Positions 18,199 through 27,887 of a stretch of 64,000 nucleotides of DNA are shown in pieces. The stretch is from an uncultured Bacteroidales bacterium (GTDB taxonomy: Bacteria > Bacteroidota > Bacteroidia > Bacteroidales > Bacteroidaceae), in contig CADAEK010000008.1 in the NCBI GenBank assembly GCA_902786925.1, forward strand, positions 24,416 through 88,415, written 5' to 3'. The first letter of the stretch is position 1, and every line of letters starts with the position of its first letter. The notes beneath the pieces were generated by a model. The model was not told where the DNA came from. It ran no database searches and was given only the letters and a program-made list of their open reading frames with translations. A program made the position numbers and the translations under genes.

Positions 18199-18231
18199 GG
18201 AAAAAGAATATCAATATGATATTCTTTTTCC
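18199..18231 (-). terminator. Terminator of the BtuB-like receptor gene
   Basis: A perfect 15-bp stem (GGAAAAAGAATATCA at 18199-18213 with 18217-18231) and a 3-nt loop. It separates the receptor gene (stop at 18396) from the amidase promoter. Confidence 0.75.
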
Positions 18232-18309
18232 GTTTGATGCACCTTTATTGGCGCTTGTCGTCGTCACAGCGAGGGCAAGAAGGGTGCGTTTGGGATGCTT
18301 ATTCGTAGG

Positions 18310-18393
18310 TTACGAACAATTATTCATAACTTACGAACAATTATTCAAAAGTTGCGAATAATTATTCCAAACTTATGAACAACTCCGTTGTAG
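18310..18393. repeat. 21-bp tandem repeat, about four units
   Basis: Units start at 18310, 18331, 18352 and 18373. The consensus opens TTACGAACAATTATTC with a variable 5-base end; unit 4 matches only in its first half. The array lies directly after the receptor gene stop and before its terminator. Confidence 0.85.
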
Positions 18394-18395
18394 GA

Positions 18396-20336
18396 TTAGA
18401 AGTCGAATCGACATTTGGCTCCAGCCATGAACCACACACCGGGTTGCTCGATGTTGGCAAAGTCATAGTATGCATGGCTGGTGAGGTTGTTTGCCTGTGC
18501 ATACAGCGTGTAGTTGTTGTTCTGCCACTGCACTTTGAGGTCGAGCGTTCCGAAGGTTCCGTAGGACTGTCGCTTGTTTGTCCTGGCATTCTCGAATTCG
18601 CCTTCTCGGTTTTTGAGAGTGAAGTCCCATTGTGCAGAGATGTGCTTGCAGATGCGATGGCGCAAGGAGCTGACCAACTTGTGGCGCAAGAAAGTCAATC
18701 GTGATGCATAATTGGCAGTCTGTTCTTCATCTACGCGGAACTTGTAGTTGTAACAATAGCTAAGCGTGAGGCGCTGCAGGAAAGATGAGGTGCCCCACAG
18801 ATGGGTGAAGTCGAAGTCTGCAAGGGCTTCTGCTCCCACGTTGTCGATGTTGCTATTGGCAGTGGTGAAGACCGTGGCATTGGTGTATTTCACCCAGTCA
18901 ATCATGTCGGTGCCATGACGGTAGAAACCCTTTGCCTGGAGGCGGAGGAAGTTATCTACGTAGGAAATGCCAAGGTGCCAGTCGGTGCTCTTCTCTGGTT
19001 TCAGCTGTGTGTTGCCTTGCAGTCCTGGACCATTGTAGTAGAGGTCAGTGTAAGTAGGGGTGCGAAGGCTTTGGTTGAACGAAGCGAAGAGTTTCCACTG
19101 GTCTGTCATGCGCCATGAGAGGTCGATGCCCGGATAGAGATGCATGCCACTTGATACGGCTGTGTTGTGATTGGCAAGCACGCCGAGTGAGATGGTCAGC
19201 TGTTTGAGCAGGATGTCGTGCTCAAGGTAGAGGCCTACGTTGCTGCGCCCGTCTTTGTATTTGTAGTACTCGTCGTGACCCGGCACTTTGTATTTGTGGC
19301 GGTCTGCCGCGGAAATCTCTTTGCCAAGTCGGGTGGAGAGGATATTCTCACGGCGAAACTCAAATCCGATGGCAGTTTTGCCTAAAGCCCATGTCGTGTA
19401 GGCATTGGCATTGGCACCATAGACATTTGTCTGGTGGAAGTTCTGGTAAGTAGAAGGATTGGCACGCCACCACACATAGTGGTCGAGTGAGCGGTTCCAA
19501 TAGACTTGCACAGGCACACGAACACGTCCCTTGTATTCTGCTTGTGCAGCAAGGAGATAACGCCGGTCTTCCTCGTACTGAGAGTCAGAACCGGTGCCAT
19601 AGAACGTGTTGGCGCCATAGTCCATTCTGCTCATGCCAGCCTGCAAGGTGGCATCGAAGAGGCGTGAGGTGTAGTGCCCGTTCCAGTATGCATTCGACTT
19701 CTTGAAGTCGTCGTTGCCGCTGGCTCCGTCGCTTTGGGTGTAGGCTCCGCTGACACGATTGTTGAAGTAGTTTGTTTTCACTGCCACATGGGCATTTCCT
19801 CCCCAAGTGCCGTAAGAACCTCCTTGCATGTGTGCTCCTACATTGCTTTGAGCCTCGGTACGTGTGACAATGTTGATGGCTCCCGCAAAGGCTTGGCTTC
19901 CGTAGATGCGGCTGGCTCCTCCTTCTATTACCTCGATGCGCTCGATATCATCTACGCTGACGGGCAAATCGACTGTCAGGTGGCCTGTGTGCGGATTGGA
20001 AATGTTGATGCCGTTGAGCAAGACTGTGAGTTGGTCTTCAGTACCTCCATTCACACCTATGTCAGTTTGGATACCGAAACCTCCACGTTGACGCACATCG
20101 ACACCAGCAGCGAGCTTCAGAAGGTCATTGACGGAGTTGGCGCTCGAGGCCTCAATGTCTTCTCTTTTGATGACCTGAACAAGACGAACTGCTTTGTCAG
20201 CAGGGAGTGGGGCGCGCGTGCCTACCACTTCGGCATTGTTAAGGTTGATTTCGAATGCTGTTTTATCTGTGTTTTTTTGTGCCATACAGGCAGATGCAAC
20301 CATCAGTGTGGCTGCGATGAAAATAGATTTTCTCAT
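18396..20336 (-). CDS. TonB-dependent outer-membrane receptor, BtuB-like
   Basis: A 646-aa receptor with a signal peptide (cut near CMAQ, residue 19), a plug domain (about 45-150: SVNDLLKLAAGVDVRQRGGFG, VLLNGINISNPHTGHL, RIEVIEGGASRIYGSQAFAGAINIVT) and a 22-strand-type barrel ending in Phe. The plug pattern is that of BtuB/FepA-like receptors without the CarboxypepD_reg domain of SusC. Length fits cobalamin receptors, and a B12-dependent methionine synthase is nearby, but the ligand is inferred. It follows the YiiX-like gene by 10 bp; no cobalamin riboswitch was recognised. Confidence 0.85.
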   Translation of the reverse strand: MRKSIFIAATLMVASACMAQKNTDKTAFEINLNNAEVVGTRAPLPADKAVRLVQVIKREDIEASSANSVNDLLKLAAGVDVRQRGGFGIQTDIGVNGGTEDQLTVLLNGINISNPHTGHLTVDLPVSVDDIERIEVIEGGASRIYGSQAFAGAINIVTRTEAQSNVGAHMQGGSYGTWGGNAHVAVKTNYFNNRVSGAYTQSDGASGNDDFKKSNAYWNGHYTSRLFDATLQAGMSRMDYGANTFYGTGSDSQYEEDRRYLLAAQAEYKGRVRVPVQVYWNRSLDHYVWWRANPSTYQNFHQTNVYGANANAYTTWALGKTAIGFEFRRENILSTRLGKEISAADRHKYKVPGHDEYYKYKDGRSNVGLYLEHDILLKQLTISLGVLANHNTAVSSGMHLYPGIDLSWRMTDQWKLFASFNQSLRTPTYTDLYYNGPGLQGNTQLKPEKSTDWHLGISYVDNFLRLQAKGFYRHGTDMIDWVKYTNATVFTTANSNIDNVGAEALADFDFTHLWGTSSFLQRLTLSYCYNYKFRVDEEQTANYASRLTFLRHKLVSSLRHRICKHISAQWDFTLKNREGEFENARTNKRQSYGTFGTLDLKVQWQNNNYTLYAQANNLTSHAYYDFANIEQPGVWFMAGAKCRFDF

Positions 20337-20346
20337 GTGATAGTTT

Positions 20347-21174
20347 TTAATAGAATCTTCCTACAATAGTTATTTTGTCGCTACGGCTAATGCCACCAGG
20401 ATTGGTACCTGGCTCTCCTTCAGGAACGGCCATGTTCCACTGGCGGTAGTAGGTTGTCCAAAAAGGCAAAATCTGACCGTCTTGATTGTGGAAAGACATG
20501 GGCACCTGGGGGAAGATGGCTTCCCCAGCGCTGTCAACATAAGAGAGCTGAACCAGTTCGCTGCAATAGAGGGCTGAATCGCTTGGCATGTACTGATAGT
20601 CGTAAGGTCTGCCAAGATAGGTTTTAGCCTTCTCCACGCAGGATGCAATGGTGGTAGTGTCCTTGAGCCGGCCAAGCAGCACCATCGGATGGCCTTCTGC
20701 TGTGTGGTCGCTATGGACAAAGAAAGAATTGATAGGATTGAGCCATACACCGTGTTTGCCAGACGCTTCGAGCGCGTACATTTCTCCATTGGTCTCTTGG
20801 CAAACGATGGCTACATGAGAAACTCGCTGAAGGTCGATGCCTTCAGTCACTGATACGATGGCTTGCGCAATGCCATCACGAGAGGGACTTGCCACACAGA
20901 ATAGCAAGTCGCCATGCTGAAGCGCTGTGAGGTCAAGCAGTTCATCTTCGCCAGATGAAGATGTGCCAGCGCAGTCGGTCGCCGCTTCCGTTGTGGCATG
21001 TGGTAGCATGGCCATCTGGGCAGCAGACGAGTCGGGGCAGGCCACAGCCAAGGTGGCTACACTCAGCACACTGATGCGAATCTCTTTCTTCAAGCTGAGA
21101 AAGATAGCATCGTTGTGGCGCGAGAAGTGGTGCCATCTGATTGCCTCAGGCTTCTTTTGACTTGTTTGATGCAT
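20347..21174 (-). CDS. YiiX/YebB-like NlpC/P60 cysteine hydrolase
   Basis: A 275-aa protein with a hydrophobic segment (about 35-46) that could act as a signal. From about 75: LQHGDLLFCVAS, SHVAIVC with the putative catalytic His, KAKTYLGRPYDYQYMPSDSALYCSELVQLSY with the putative catalytic Cys. This circularly permuted NlpC/P60 arrangement (DUF830/YiiX type) is thought to act on peptide or lipid amide bonds; the substrate is unknown. The long N-terminus may contain a later true start. It is followed after 10 bp by the BtuB-like receptor. Confidence 0.75.
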   Translation of the reverse strand: MHQTSQKKPEAIRWHHFSRHNDAIFLSLKKEIRISVLSVATLAVACPDSSAAQMAMLPHATTEAATDCAGTSSSGEDELLDLTALQHGDLLFCVASPSRDGIAQAIVSVTEGIDLQRVSHVAIVCQETNGEMYALEASGKHGVWLNPINSFFVHSDHTAEGHPMVLLGRLKDTTTIASCVEKAKTYLGRPYDYQYMPSDSALYCSELVQLSYVDSAGEAIFPQVPMSFHNQDGQILPFWTTYYRQWNMAVPEGEPGTNPGGISRSDKITIVGRFY

Positions 21175-21259
21175 TTGTTTTGTTTGTTGTTAATAAATAA
21201 TGTTGATTAATAAGCTATAGTGATTTGTTCTCTATAGTTTCGAATTGTTGTGATGTCTC

Positions 21260-22720
21260 CTATTTCCGCTTCAGGTTTCGCTCGGCATCCATACGGAGCA
21301 GGATGAACAGCAGCAGGGTGAAGCCCCATAGCGAGGAGCCTCCATAGGAGAAGAAGGGGAGTGGAATACCAATAACGGGAGTGAGTCCCAGCACCATGCC
21401 AACATTGATGAACAGATGGAAAAGGAAGATGCTGAGCACACAGTAGCCATAGACACGCCCCATCGTATCTGTTTGTCGTTCGGACACAATGATGAGTCGC
21501 CAGATGAACAGAAGATAGACAATGAGCACTCCTGCAGCACCGATGAATCCTTCTTCTTCACCAACGGTGCAGAAAATGAAGTCTGTGTGCTGTTCTGGCA
21601 CATAACGGAGCTTTGTTTGTGTACCGTTCAGGAACCCTTTGCCCGTGAGTCCACCAGAACCAATAGCAATCTTTGCCTGATTCACATTGTACCCCGCACC
21701 ACGAGGGTCATCTTTCTTGCCAAGCAATACCTCAATGCGTGTGCGCTGGTGGTCTGCAAGGTGATCAAAGATGGTGCTGCTCAGATAGAAGAGCGAACAG
21801 GACACAATGGCAAATGCTGCGATGAGTGCATATTTATAAATACGTGTGTAAACTGCTAAGCCAATAATATATAGAATCATCAAGATGCATGCTCCTAACA
21901 TGACATAACATACATCAAAGGGAATGACATAGATGGAGAACAACATGGCCAGTATAGTTGAACCAAAACATGTATATGCCATTATTTTCACAGCATAGGT
22001 GTTGTGGCAATAAACCCACACTAAGCCAATTGTAAATATCATGGCAAGCAACAGTACTGTGAATTCACCTATGGACACGGGCATGTTGGTGATATAGTCG
22101 TCGCTGAACTTCATGCCCACCACAAAATAGACAACACAGGCAAATCCTGTGAATAGCAGGGAGCCCGTCATTCCTTCTCTGTAGAGCATCAGGAAGAATG
22201 CTAAATAAACGAGAGCAGAGCCTGTTTCTTTCTGTCCAATGATGAGCAACATCGGAAGGATAATCAAGCCAATAGCTGTTCCGATATCCTTGAGGTTCTT
22301 GATGTTGAAACCATACTTGTCCATGAGTTTTCCAAGTGCTAATGCTACAGCGAACTTGGCGAATTCGGCGGGCTGTATCTTGACAGGGCCCATTGGCAAC
22401 CATGAACGGGAACCCTTTGTATCAGGAGCAATGACGATGGTGATGGCCAGAAGAAGAATCATTGAGCCATAGATGACGTAAGCAGCTGTATCATAGAAGC
22501 GTTTCTCTATGAGCATCAGCACCGTGGCTAATACCAGCGATGTGCCACCCCATACGATTTGTTTGCCTGAGTTGGTCTCCCATGCGAAGAGGTCTGGATT
22601 GTTGAAGTCATAGCAGGCTCCGCACACACTGAACCAGCCCCACATGATAAGAATCACATAGAGCATAATTGTTACCCAGTCGATGCTGAGAAAAATGCCT
22701 TTACTGCCTTGTTCTGTCAT
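21260..22720 (-). CDS. rodA: SEDS peptidoglycan glycosyltransferase RodA
   Basis: Polymerises peptidoglycan glycan strands for elongation together with PBP2. The 486-aa polytopic protein has SEDS landmarks: SWLPMGPVKIQPAEFAK early, a long extracytoplasmic loop with QAKIAIGSGGLTGKG and EQHTDFIFCTVGEEEGFIG, and the closing GIPLPFFSYGGSS. It is longer than E. coli RodA (370 aa), with extra helices in the middle. It is last in the mreB-mreC-mreD-mrdA-rodA order, 15 bp after mrdA. Confidence 0.95.
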   Translation of the reverse strand: MTEQGSKGIFLSIDWVTIMLYVILIMWGWFSVCGACYDFNNPDLFAWETNSGKQIVWGGTSLVLATVLMLIEKRFYDTAAYVIYGSMILLLAITIVIAPDTKGSRSWLPMGPVKIQPAEFAKFAVALALGKLMDKYGFNIKNLKDIGTAIGLIILPMLLIIGQKETGSALVYLAFFLMLYREGMTGSLLFTGFACVVYFVVGMKFSDDYITNMPVSIGEFTVLLLAMIFTIGLVWVYCHNTYAVKIMAYTCFGSTILAMLFSIYVIPFDVCYVMLGACILMILYIIGLAVYTRIYKYALIAAFAIVSCSLFYLSSTIFDHLADHQRTRIEVLLGKKDDPRGAGYNVNQAKIAIGSGGLTGKGFLNGTQTKLRYVPEQHTDFIFCTVGEEEGFIGAAGVLIVYLLFIWRLIIVSERQTDTMGRVYGYCVLSIFLFHLFINVGMVLGLTPVIGIPLPFFSYGGSSLWGFTLLLFILLRMDAERNLKRK

Positions 22721-22735
22721 TTCTTTCAGAATGTG

Positions 22736-24580
22736 TTATCTTTCTCGGGTACCGTAATCAATGTGGCGGCTTTGGAATGATGCCGCTTTGGCTTCACTGG
22801 CTGGAGAAAGTTCCCCGTTTATGTACTGCTCCATAATCAGTGCACCAATGGGTACGCCGTAAGTGGCACCGAAACCACCGTTCTCTACATACACAGCTAC
22901 CGCAATCTTGGGGTCTTCCATCGGAGCAAATCCCATGAAGGCAGAGTGGTCTTTACCTCGGTTTTGTGCCGTACCGGTCTTGCCGCATACAGCATATTGA
23001 GCATTGTTTGCGCTATGGCAGGTTCCGCTTAGCACAGCCTTGCGCATACCTTCAACCACCATGTTGTAATAGGTTTTGTCTACCTTTGTATGATGCTTTA
23101 CTCTCAGACTGTCGGCAATGTGTCCGTCTTGTATGCCCTTGACAACGTGGGGGGTGATGTAATAACCACGATTGGCAATCGTGGCACAGAGGTTTGCTAT
23201 TTGGAGCGGTGTGAGTGTTACCTCACCCTGGCCTATGGCAATGGAGATGACGCCAAGTGCATTCCAGCGACCCAGTCGACGATCATAATAGTCTGCATTC
23301 GGGATCATGCCGCGCGATTCGCCAGGTAGGTCAACACCTAACTTATAACCAAAGCCCATTGACACCATGTAGTCTTTCCATGTGGTGATGGCGTCCTGAA
23401 TGGTTTGGTACTTCTGGCGATTGTTGAGCATGTGGTAGAGTCCCCAACAGAAATAGCCGTTGCAGGAAGTTGCAATGGCAGGGACAAGAGGTAGTGGAGA
23501 ACCATGTCCGTGGCATCCCACTCTCATTCCTTTCGTGACAAATCCATGATAGCATGGATAGGCTGTGGAAGAAGTGATAATGCCTTCTTGCAGGAAAGTC
23601 AGACCTTGTGAGGTCTTGAAGGTGGAGCCAGGAGGGTAAGTGCCTGATATGGCACGATTCAGCATGGGTTTCATGGGGTTTCGCTGCATCTCCATCATCT
23701 GTGCACCACGCTGCTTCCCTTCCATGCGGTGAGGGTCATAACTGGGGGCGCTCACCATGCAGAGAATTTCTCCAGTCTTGGGCTCAATAGCCACGATTGC
23801 CCCCATCTTCCCTTGCATCAGGCGTTCACCAAGGGCCTGCACTTTGGCATCAATAGAAAGTGTCAGATTCTTTCCGGGTACAGGCTTACGGTCCAGAGCG
23901 CCATTCTTATAATGACCTTGTATGCGTCCACGGGCATCACGAAGCAACACTTCCACGCCTTTCACACCACGAAGTTCTGGCTCGTAGCTTCGTTCAACGC
24001 CTTGCTTGCCGATATAGTCTCCTGGATCATAATAGTCATCCCGTTCCACGTCTGCAGGAGAAACCTCAGCAACGTCACCCAGCACATGTGCGCAATAATC
24101 GGTAGCATAACGGCGGATGGTTCTTTCTCTTACGTAAAAGCCGTGAAAGCGAAACATTTTCTCTTGAAAGACGCTGAACTCCTCTGCGGAAATCTGTGGC
24201 AAGAACAGTTGCTGGGTGTAAGTTGAGTAGCCCGGGTTCTTGTTTCGGTCCTTGATGAGCATCATCCGTTCTTCAAACGCGCTCTTGGTGATGTTGAGTG
24301 TCTTACAGAACTCAAGCGTGTCAAGATTATTTACTTCGCGCATGATGACCATAATGTCGTATGCAGGTTGATTATAAACCAGCAATTCACCATTACGGTC
24401 GTAGATAGCACCTCGTGACGGGAATATGATGTTGTTGAGGAATGCATTGTTGTCAGCGCTGCTTTTGTATTCGTCGTTTGACAGTTGCAGAAAGGCTAAA
24501 CGGACGATATAGCTCAATACAACGAGGAGAGCTATGCCGCCGATAATATACTTGCGATATTCGTAGAGATGGTTCTGCAT
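22736..24580 (-). CDS. mrdA: Penicillin-binding protein 2 (elongation transpeptidase)
   Basis: Class B PBP that cross-links new wall along the cell body. The 614-aa protein has a membrane anchor (about 12-32), the pedestal (about 45-230) and the transpeptidase domain with the SxxK nucleophile at 319-322 (GSTFK), SCN in ATSCNGYF and KTGT in CGKTGTAQN. It sits between mreD (14 bp) and rodA (15 bp), its functional partner. Confidence 0.95.
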   Translation of the reverse strand: MQNHLYEYRKYIIGGIALLVVLSYIVRLAFLQLSNDEYKSSADNNAFLNNIIFPSRGAIYDRNGELLVYNQPAYDIMVIMREVNNLDTLEFCKTLNITKSAFEERMMLIKDRNKNPGYSTYTQQLFLPQISAEEFSVFQEKMFRFHGFYVRERTIRRYATDYCAHVLGDVAEVSPADVERDDYYDPGDYIGKQGVERSYEPELRGVKGVEVLLRDARGRIQGHYKNGALDRKPVPGKNLTLSIDAKVQALGERLMQGKMGAIVAIEPKTGEILCMVSAPSYDPHRMEGKQRGAQMMEMQRNPMKPMLNRAISGTYPPGSTFKTSQGLTFLQEGIITSSTAYPCYHGFVTKGMRVGCHGHGSPLPLVPAIATSCNGYFCWGLYHMLNNRQKYQTIQDAITTWKDYMVSMGFGYKLGVDLPGESRGMIPNADYYDRRLGRWNALGVISIAIGQGEVTLTPLQIANLCATIANRGYYITPHVVKGIQDGHIADSLRVKHHTKVDKTYYNMVVEGMRKAVLSGTCHSANNAQYAVCGKTGTAQNRGKDHSAFMGFAPMEDPKIAVAVYVENGGFGATYGVPIGALIMEQYINGELSPASEAKAASFQSRHIDYGTRER

Positions 24581-24594
24581 CGCTTTGCCCTTTT

Positions 24595-25119
24595 CTATGG
24601 ATGAAGTTCGGTTCTTCTGCCTGTGCGCACTAACAATTCAATGCCCACAGCAATGGCTGTAGATAGAGCTGCACCGCTAATCATAGCCAATAATGTAAGT
24701 GGCCAATTGATAAGCGTGCATGCATCCAGAAGATAGAATGCCGCATGCATAATGAAAAGTAGCATGAATGCGTAGAGGGTATAGCTGCTGAACCCTAAGA
24801 TTGTGATGGATGGTGTGAAGTTTTCTGCAGCATCGTGTGGCTTGAATATGTTCAGCAACATGGGTTGCACCATAGCCGCCAATGTGCATGAAGCAGAAGC
24901 CATGCCCGGGGTATTGCTGAACAAATCATATACAAGGCCTGTGATAAATCCCCACAGCAAAATGGATGTACGCGATGTCTCACGCTGCATGCATACCACC
25001 ATGTAGCCAATGGCTAGTGGTGTGGCGTAGCCAAACAAGTGAATGTGATTGAACACGAACACTTGGAGGAACAACAGTATGAAGAATCGTGCAATACGTG
25101 TCAAAAAAGGAGAGTTCAT
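24595..25119 (-). CDS. mreD: Rod shape-determining protein MreD
   Basis: A 174-aa inner-membrane protein with about five to six helices, part of the elongasome. Sequence conservation in MreD is low; the call rests on hydropathy, FNHIHLFGYATPLAIGYMVV near the N-terminus and strict position between mreC and mrdA. Confidence 0.88.
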   Translation of the reverse strand: MNSPFLTRIARFFILLFLQVFVFNHIHLFGYATPLAIGYMVVCMQRETSRTSILLWGFITGLVYDLFSNTPGMASASCTLAAMVQPMLLNIFKPHDAAENFTPSITILGFSSYTLYAFMLLFIMHAAFYLLDACTLINWPLTLLAMISGAALSTAIAVGIELLVRTGRRTELHP

Positions 25120-25139
25120 CTTGCTGTCTCTGGGTTGGA

Positions 25140-26012
25140 TTATTGCTGGTTTTGTGTACTGTCTTGTGTAGTAGTGTACAGTGCTTCTTCTTCCAACTGG
25201 TGGCGCTCTGGTGATGTGTAGTTGGTGATGACTGATACATCACGCAATGTGGCGAAGTTGGCAAACAACTTAACTTTAATTAGATAGGACATTCCATCTA
25301 TAGAGTTATTGATGCTCTGTATTGTTCCTATAGGTAAACCTGGTGGAAAGATATCGGAGAAGCCATTGGTCTCCACAATGTCTTTATTCTTCACAGGAGC
25401 ATGGCAAGGAATGTTGGTGACTAATGCCCTGTCTGCATAACCGCGTTTCCAGATGAGTGAACCGAAGTATTCTGAATGGCGCAAGCGGCAGCTCACTTTG
25501 CTATCTGTATTTATTAGAGGAATAACAATGCTGTAGTGTTTGCTGGTTAGATATACGATGCCCACAACACCTCGTGAACAGACTACGCCCATTTCAGGAC
25601 GGATGCCATCAGCTTCACCTTTATTGATGGTGATAAGATTATTGGCCTTGTGAAGAGTCATGTTAACTACTTGCGCTTGCACCACGTCATATTTTCGTGC
25701 TAAAGCGGGCATGCGTTTCGTTTGTTTTGACTTCGCTATCTCCTGTGCTTGCTTCAGCTCATACAGTTCTCGGCGCAGTTGCTCATTCTTTCGTTCGAGT
25801 GCTGCATTTTCTTCTCCCAAGTAGAGGTATGCCGTAATGCTGCTAATGACGTCGTAGGTCGAACCTACCACGCCATTAGCAGTTGTAAAGTACACATTCT
25901 TCTGATATCCGTTGTGGCTGAAAAGGAAAAACAAACTAATCACTTCCAGCGCAAGAAACAGAAACCAGTGCTTGTTCTTAACGATGATGTCAATGAGTGC
26001 ACGCATGGGCAC
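25140..26012 (-). CDS. mreC: Rod shape-determining protein MreC
   Basis: A 290-aa bitopic elongasome protein. One N-terminal helix (about 15-33), a coiled coil (about 70-105: ALERKNEQLRRELYELKQAQE) and a periplasmic beta-domain (about 115-270: GEADGIRPEMGVVCSRGVVGIV, then RGYADRALVTNIP). It ends in a polar Gln/Glu/Thr-rich tail. It is 2 bp from mreB and 20 bp from mreD. Confidence 0.93.
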   Translation of the reverse strand: MPMRALIDIIVKNKHWFLFLALEVISLFFLFSHNGYQKNVYFTTANGVVGSTYDVISSITAYLYLGEENAALERKNEQLRRELYELKQAQEIAKSKQTKRMPALARKYDVVQAQVVNMTLHKANNLITINKGEADGIRPEMGVVCSRGVVGIVYLTSKHYSIVIPLINTDSKVSCRLRHSEYFGSLIWKRGYADRALVTNIPCHAPVKNKDIVETNGFSDIFPPGLPIGTIQSINNSIDGMSYLIKVKLFANFATLRDVSVITNYTSPERHQLEEEALYTTTQDSTQNQQ

Positions 26013-26014
26013 AA

Positions 26015-27037
26015 TTATCTCATCAGGAACTGGAAGTTGTTCACGTTCTTCAGCGCGATGCCTGTTCCCTTTGCTACAGAATGTAATGGGTCATCATCTA
26101 CGTGGAACGGAATGTGAATCTTGTCTGTGAATCGCTTTGCCAAGCCGCGGAGCAGGGCTCCACCACCAGTCAGCCAAATGCCGTTCTTTACAATATCGGC
26201 ATAGAGCTCTGGAGGAGTGTTCTCCAATGCCTGCAACACAGCAGTCTCAATCTTGGCAATGGTCTTGTCAATGCTATGTGCAATCTCTTGATAGCATACG
26301 GAAACCTCCTTAGGTAGAGCAGTGATACGGTCTGGGCCATGCACAAGATAGTCTTCTGGGGCCTCATCACCAAGATCTGTCAATGCTGAACCCACATTGA
26401 TCTTGATGCGTTCCGCCATGCGTTCACCCACTTTCATGTTGTGCTGGCGTGCCATGTACTCCTGAATGTCGGCAGTCAGTTCGTCGCCTGCCACACGAAT
26501 AGAGTTGTTGCTAACAATGCCACCAAGTGAGATAACCGCAATCTCGGTAGAACCTCCACCTATGTCAACAATCATCTGGCCTTCAGGGGCTTCTACATCA
26601 ATACCGCATCCGATGGCTGCTGCCATTGGCTCGAAGATTAGATATACGTCGCGTCCGCCAGAATGCTCTGCACTGTCACGCACCGCACGCAATTCTACTT
26701 CAGTAGAACCTGATGGAACGCCAATCACCATGCGAAGTGATGGGGTGAAAAGATGATGACCTGACTTGACCATCTTGATGAGGCCACGCATCATTTGCTC
26801 ACAGGCATAGAAGTCTGCGATCACACCGTCGCGGAGTGGACGGCTGGTGCGGATGCCATCATGTTCTTTGCCAAACATCAGCTTAGCTTTGTGGCCAACA
26901 GCTATCATCTTGTTGCTCTTCTTGTCAAGAGCTACTACAGATGGCTCGTCTACCACAATCTTGCCGTTGCATGTGATGATGGTATTGGCGGTGCCAAGGT
27001 CCATCGCAATATCTTGTGATAAGGAGAAAAATCCCAT
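26015..27037 (-). CDS. mreB: Actin-like cell shape protein MreB
   Basis: Membrane-associated actin homologue that guides wall elongation. The 340-aa protein has phosphate-1 AMDLGTANTII, phosphate-2 MIVDIGGGSTEIAVI and adenosine motif WLTGGGALLRGL. Its N-terminal MGFFSLSQ is the usual amphipathic start. It heads the shape genes, 49 bp after the purH fragment, so both may share a transcript. Confidence 0.97.
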   Translation of the reverse strand: MGFFSLSQDIAMDLGTANTIITCNGKIVVDEPSVVALDKKSNKMIAVGHKAKLMFGKEHDGIRTSRPLRDGVIADFYACEQMMRGLIKMVKSGHHLFTPSLRMVIGVPSGSTEVELRAVRDSAEHSGGRDVYLIFEPMAAAIGCGIDVEAPEGQMIVDIGGGSTEIAVISLGGIVSNNSIRVAGDELTADIQEYMARQHNMKVGERMAERIKINVGSALTDLGDEAPEDYLVHGPDRITALPKEVSVCYQEIAHSIDKTIAKIETAVLQALENTPPELYADIVKNGIWLTGGGALLRGLAKRFTDKIHIPFHVDDDPLHSVAKGTGIALKNVNNFQFLMR

Positions 27038-27086
27038 GTTCTTAATTTACGGTTTGACGATTTATGATTATGATTTCCCTCGCGGA

Positions 27087-27680
27087 TTATTTTGCGAAGT
27101 AAGCGTGAATGGCGGTGTCGTAATGGCTAGAAGTGGCAAATGCACGCTCTGCAAACTGCTTGCGTTGTGCCTTTGTTGTTTCAGCACCTTGCGCTTTCAC
27201 GATATCGAGCAATGGCTTGTATTCAGCCTTGCTTGGAACAATGACTACATCATTGAAGTTTTTGGCAGCTGCACGAATGAGGGAAATACCACCAATATCA
27301 ATTTTCTCGATGATGGTAGGCTCGTCGTTTGTTGAAGCCACAGTTTCCTCGAAGGGGTAGAGGTCAACGATGACAAGGTCAATTTCAGGAATTTCGTATT
27401 TTGCCATTTCCTGCTGGTCGCTTGCTAATTCGCGACGTCCCAAAATGCCGCCGAATACTTTGGGGTGGAGTGTCTTTACGCGTCCGCCAAGGATGGAAGG
27501 ATATGTTGTAAGGTCCTCTACTTTCTCGCATGGGTAGCCGAGGCTCTCAATAAATGCTTGTGTGCCACCTGTTGAAAGGAATTTAACACCGTTTTTGTTC
27601 AACTCTGCCAACAACTCGTCGAGTCCATCTTTGTGGAATACTGATACAAGAGCTGTCTTGATTTTCTTCGTGTCCGCCAT
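27087..27680 (-). CDS. purH: IMP cyclohydrolase (N-terminal half of PurH only)
   Basis: Closes FAICAR to IMP, the last step of purine synthesis. The 197-aa protein covers only the MGS-like/IMP cyclohydrolase domain: TALVSVFHKDGLDELLAEL, FLSTGGTQAFIE, GGRVKTLHPKVFGGIL, DLVIVDLYPFEETV and IDIGGISLIRAAAKN. It stops at HYDTAIHAYFAK, where bifunctional PurH (about 510 aa) continues into AICAR transformylase. Only 49 bp separate it from mreB, so the second half is absent here and must be elsewhere or replaced. A TACCTTTG box at 27773-27780 (minus) may be its -7 element. Confidence 0.88.
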   Translation of the reverse strand: MADTKKIKTALVSVFHKDGLDELLAELNKNGVKFLSTGGTQAFIESLGYPCEKVEDLTTYPSILGGRVKTLHPKVFGGILGRRELASDQQEMAKYEIPEIDLVIVDLYPFEETVASTNDEPTIIEKIDIGGISLIRAAAKNFNDVVIVPSKAEYKPLLDIVKAQGAETTKAQRKQFAERAFATSSHYDTAIHAYFAK

Positions 27681-27887
27681 TTTTGTCCAATGTTAGATGT
27701 TTGTAAACTTATTGAAATTCGCTTTTTGTGTGCACAAAAACTGTTACACACCATCCTTTACCTTAGGAGTTGCAAAGGTAGTCATTTCTTCCGACACACG
27801 AGATAAGAAATGAAAATTTTTATATACGGAATGCCGTTTTTCTTGTATAGGCTGAAGCTTGTCCCTCCATTTGTGCAGTGGAGTATC

